Shown piece by piece: positions 61,241 to 64,000 of a stretch of DNA of 64,000 nucleotides. Position numbers and translations under genes: made by a program. How positions within the stretch are numbered: the stretch's first letter is position 1; each line of letters opens with the position of its first letter. Source of the stretch: Dermatemys mawii. Taxonomy: Eukaryota > Chordata > Testudines > Dermatemydidae. The stretch spans positions 21,187,326 to 21,251,325 of the forward strand of contig ML677364.1 of assembly GCA_007922305.1 (NCBI GenBank), given 5' to 3'. Under the pieces are notes generated by a model. The model was given only the letters and a program-made list of their open reading frames with translations, made no database searches and was not told the origin of the DNA.

Positions 61241-63167
61241 GAATAACATGTGGAAGAGGTAAACCATGAGTGACATAACCACATGGGAACTGTCTCTGTC
61301 TCACTAACCTAAAGAGCTACTTTTATCAAGAAATGAATTCAAAGTGTAACATTATTTCTTTGCTTGTGCTTTTCTGTAACTTTCACTTTCAAGATAAAGG
61401 CTAGGGAGGAATTTTACATTATAATCTATTATTATATAAACCGCTGTAATGTAGAAGTTGGACCACGGAACTGGGAGCTAACTCTGTTTGGTTTATTCCT
61501 CATTATGACACTTATGTATGACCTTGGCAAAGTGACTGCCCCTGATAATGCCTAAATTTACTTCTCGGTAAGTGAGATTAGTATCACCTATTTTAGAGTT
61601 ATTCAGTATTAATTAATTCTTACTCAGTACTTTAAGAGCTTTGGCTAAATGATGTTAATAATACAACTGGTGTATTTTATTTTGGTTTGTACAGATATCT
61701 GGATATTATCATAGCTGGTCAAATAGCTATAATATCTAACCAGAAAAGAATTGTATATATTTCAGCTAGAAAGTGAATGTGATCGAGTATATTGCACACT
61801 CTCTTGCATACTTATGGAAGCATTAGCAACACTAATGCAGTCTGCCCAACAACTAAGGGATATAAAACAAGAAAGATAATTGTGTGCACAGCACTAATTC
61901 TCAAGGTCTCGTGATAATAAACAATGTTTTAGAGAAAATCCAAAGATATTTGGCATGTAATTGTATAAACCTGTTTTACACCTGATTTGCTTTCAAGGAA
62001 CTTGCATCTACCACCTATCCCCATTTCATTCGTATCATAATACAATTTATTTTGGATGACTGAATGAGAATATTGATTACACTCCCAATGCCTCACACCT
62101 TCCTTTTATTCCATGGAAAGAGGATGATTGTCATAGTCTGACTTTTTTAATAATTGTGAGACTATGCTATATGGATTTAGTCTATGCCAGTTGCTTCTTG
62201 ATTTATACAACAGCATCAAGTTATACGAAATATATATGGTATTTGCTATACAAAAAGGCTAAGAAATAGGTGACTAGCACATTCTCCTTGGAATAGGATG
62301 TAAATGGGATGCTGTTGTGTTCCAAGTCTGTAGTCTGAAAGGTAAGGAATGTTGTAAGCTTTTCACTTAAAGGTAAAAATATGGCTCCTTTGTGTTTGAC
62401 CCCTTAAACTTGCTTAATGTCATCCAAAACAGTCTCTTTTTCATACACTTCTCAGGGAGCCATAGCATACTCTCCTGTGGAAAAACTAATGAAAGAGGAC
62501 ACATTTCTTAGAAAAAACTGCAGCTTTGAAGCTCTGGAGTTTTCCAGGTAGGATGCTAGGTGGGGGACTGGGTTATCCTGTGGCAGAAGCCAATGAGAAA
62601 CATAGAGGGAGAGTAAGAACCTGGGAAGGCTGAGAGCAGCCTTCTGGATTCATTCTTGTGTGGAAGGGAAAAAGTGTGCTGAGAAATATACTTCTGAAGA
62701 TGTCTCCAACAGATAGGAGGCTTAAGAGTGGCAGGGAATTCTACAGACCAGCTCCAGAGTGCCTAGAGCATCTTGCACACAGAAATCTGACTAGAGCTGT
62801 ATGAATAACCAATTTTTTTGTTTTATTTTGAGAAATGAAATGTTTTGACTTTTTTCTGAAGTTTTAGTTTTTTAAAAATTTTAATGAAACAATAGGTGAT
62901 TTTGTCCAAAAAAAAATAATCACAAAATGTTTTAGTCAAGTCAAATCTGCCTTTTTTTGTTTTTGTTTTAACAGTAACATTTCTCCCAGCTTACACGGTC
63001 ATCAGTAATTTAGGTGGATTTCTCATGCATAATTCCATGCTGTTCTTACCATATTATCCCACATACATTTTGTTCCCCAGACAGCTCCCAGGCCCCCGTA
63101 TTCTTTGCAAATTTTGCATTCCCTGAACTACAGGTTAGCCCAGTGGATTAATATTGTAGTCTATCTT
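61241..63167. other. Unannotated AT-rich stretch
   Basis: No gene or repeat boundary found. Confidence 0.4.
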
Positions 63168-63461
63168 GGGTCTTGTCTACACTAGGAAATTAGGTTGGTA
63201 TAACTGTCTCTCTTATGGGGTGTGAAAAATTTATATCCCTAAGCAACACAGCTAAACAGATATAATCTCAGTGCAGACAGTGCTAGGTTGATGGGAGAAT
63301 TGGTATGGACCCTAGAAAATTCCCTCATCGACCTAGCTACTGCCTCTCGAGGAGGTGGGTTACGTACACTGACAGGAACACCCCTCTCATCAGTGTAGGT
63401 AGCGTTTTCCCTGAAGTGCTGCAGCTCCACTGCTGCCATGTTTTAAGTGTAGGTAATTCCC
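63168..63461. mobile_element. MITE with tctacact-type ends
   Basis: Left gggtcttgtctacactagga; right, other strand, gggaattacctacacttaaa. The interior has aattaggttggtataactgt and gacctagctactgcctctcg, words I recall from a common turtle MITE. No clear TSD; PIF/Harbinger or hAT is unresolved. Confidence 0.55.
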
Positions 63462-63489
63462 TAAAATTTATTTATAGGGTCCCAATTAC

Positions 63490-63690
63490 CATACTATGAG
63501 CACCTCATAATACCCCAGTTAGTAGGGGTAATAATATTCCCATTTTACAAATGGGGAATTGAGGCCCAGAGAGTCTAATTGACTTGACCAAGGCCATACA
63601 GGAAGTCTGTCACAGAGCAGTTAATTAAACCCAGGTCTCCCAGTTCCAGGCCAACTCAAACTAGGGAACCATACTTCTGCCCTGCTGCCT
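63490..63690 (+). repeat. MIR (tRNA-derived CORE-SINE)
   Basis: attcccattttacaaatggg, then gaattgaggcccagagagtc, cttgaccaaggccatacagg and aacccaggtctcccagttcc follow the MIR consensus in order. This is the clearest ancient SINE in the window. Confidence 0.85.
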
Positions 63691-64000
63691 TCCGCTTATA
63701 GTATGCTGGGGGGGTTTCTACCTCTCCCTCTCATTCTCCCTCTCAAATTACTACCAGTTCCATGCCCTTTTTTCAGTGGTATGATTTCATTCTAGGCTGG
63801 CACTTCTACAAAGTGAGAAATAAACTGGCTGATGTATTTCCTTGAGGCAGTTTGTCCTCTAGGATGTAATTCAACCTTCAAGAGAAAAGAATATGAGTGC
63901 CAACCCATAGTTATTCTATTAATTTTAGCCAAATCTACTTTTTCTTAATTATGGATTTTAGTCAGGCACAGTTGCTCAATCAGAAAAAGCCTACCTTTTC
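63691..64000. other. Unannotated end of window
   Basis: Nothing recognised. Confidence 0.35.

Overview
The window is vertebrate nuclear DNA, AT-rich and free of any exon I can recognise. It is best read as intergenic or deep-intronic sequence. The repeats point to a non-avian sauropsid, most probably a turtle (inference). They include several CR1/L3 LINEs, MIR and L2 relics, many hAT and PIF/Harbinger-type DNA elements with intact target-site duplications (TSDs), and at least two families of Penelope-like elements (PLEs). The longest open frames are remnants of mobile-element proteins or chance frames. I saw no tRNA, rRNA, CRISPR array or prokaryotic-type operon. A 400-base run of N lies at 2350-2749.

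Layout. 1-2.3 kb: hAT end fragment and a decayed DNA transposon with terminal inverted repeats (TIRs). 2.28-2.86 kb: a PLE inverted pair whose centre is the assembly gap, flanked by a 12-bp TSD. 3.2-5.8 kb: an antisense LINE split by a solo LTR with a 5-bp TSD. 6.7-7.5 kb: CR1. 7.5-19.5 kb: mostly plain sequence with two Harbinger-type MITEs. 19.5-22.2 kb: a Tigger-like element, then a 1.5-kb PLE with RT and GIY-YIG remnants and a 13-bp TSD. 22.2-28.6 kb: plain sequence with CR1 tails. 28.6-32 kb: a cluster of decayed transposon ORFs, including a Harbinger transposase, with an LTR. 32.6-35.1 kb: MITE, second-family PLE and a deleted CR1. 36.4-38.9 kb: GC-rich element, microsatellite and a 1.2-kb LTR. 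41.3-42.5 kb: CR1 and an LTR fragment. 48.4-50.7 kb: two further PLE inverted pairs. 52.7-58.5 kb: several DNA transposons, three with visible TSDs or TIRs, and a second Harbinger transposase remnant interrupted by a PLE tail. 63.1-63.7 kb: a MITE followed by a clear MIR.

The most interesting signal is the PLE set. Three loci (2278-2855, 48452-48680, 49508-50676) are inverted pairs with 3' tails facing outward. The two first-family pairs are each enclosed by one direct repeat, so each looks like a single integration event. At 49.5 kb the arms are 406 bp with one mismatch. In both first-family pairs the minus-strand partner lacks about the last 40 bases of the tail. The tails also carry a hammerhead-ribozyme-like core, mostly damaged. 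PLEs with hammerhead motifs and inverted or tandem copies are known in general. What deserves checking here is the recurrence, the asymmetry, the junction microduplication and the possibility that one pair is breaking the assembly.
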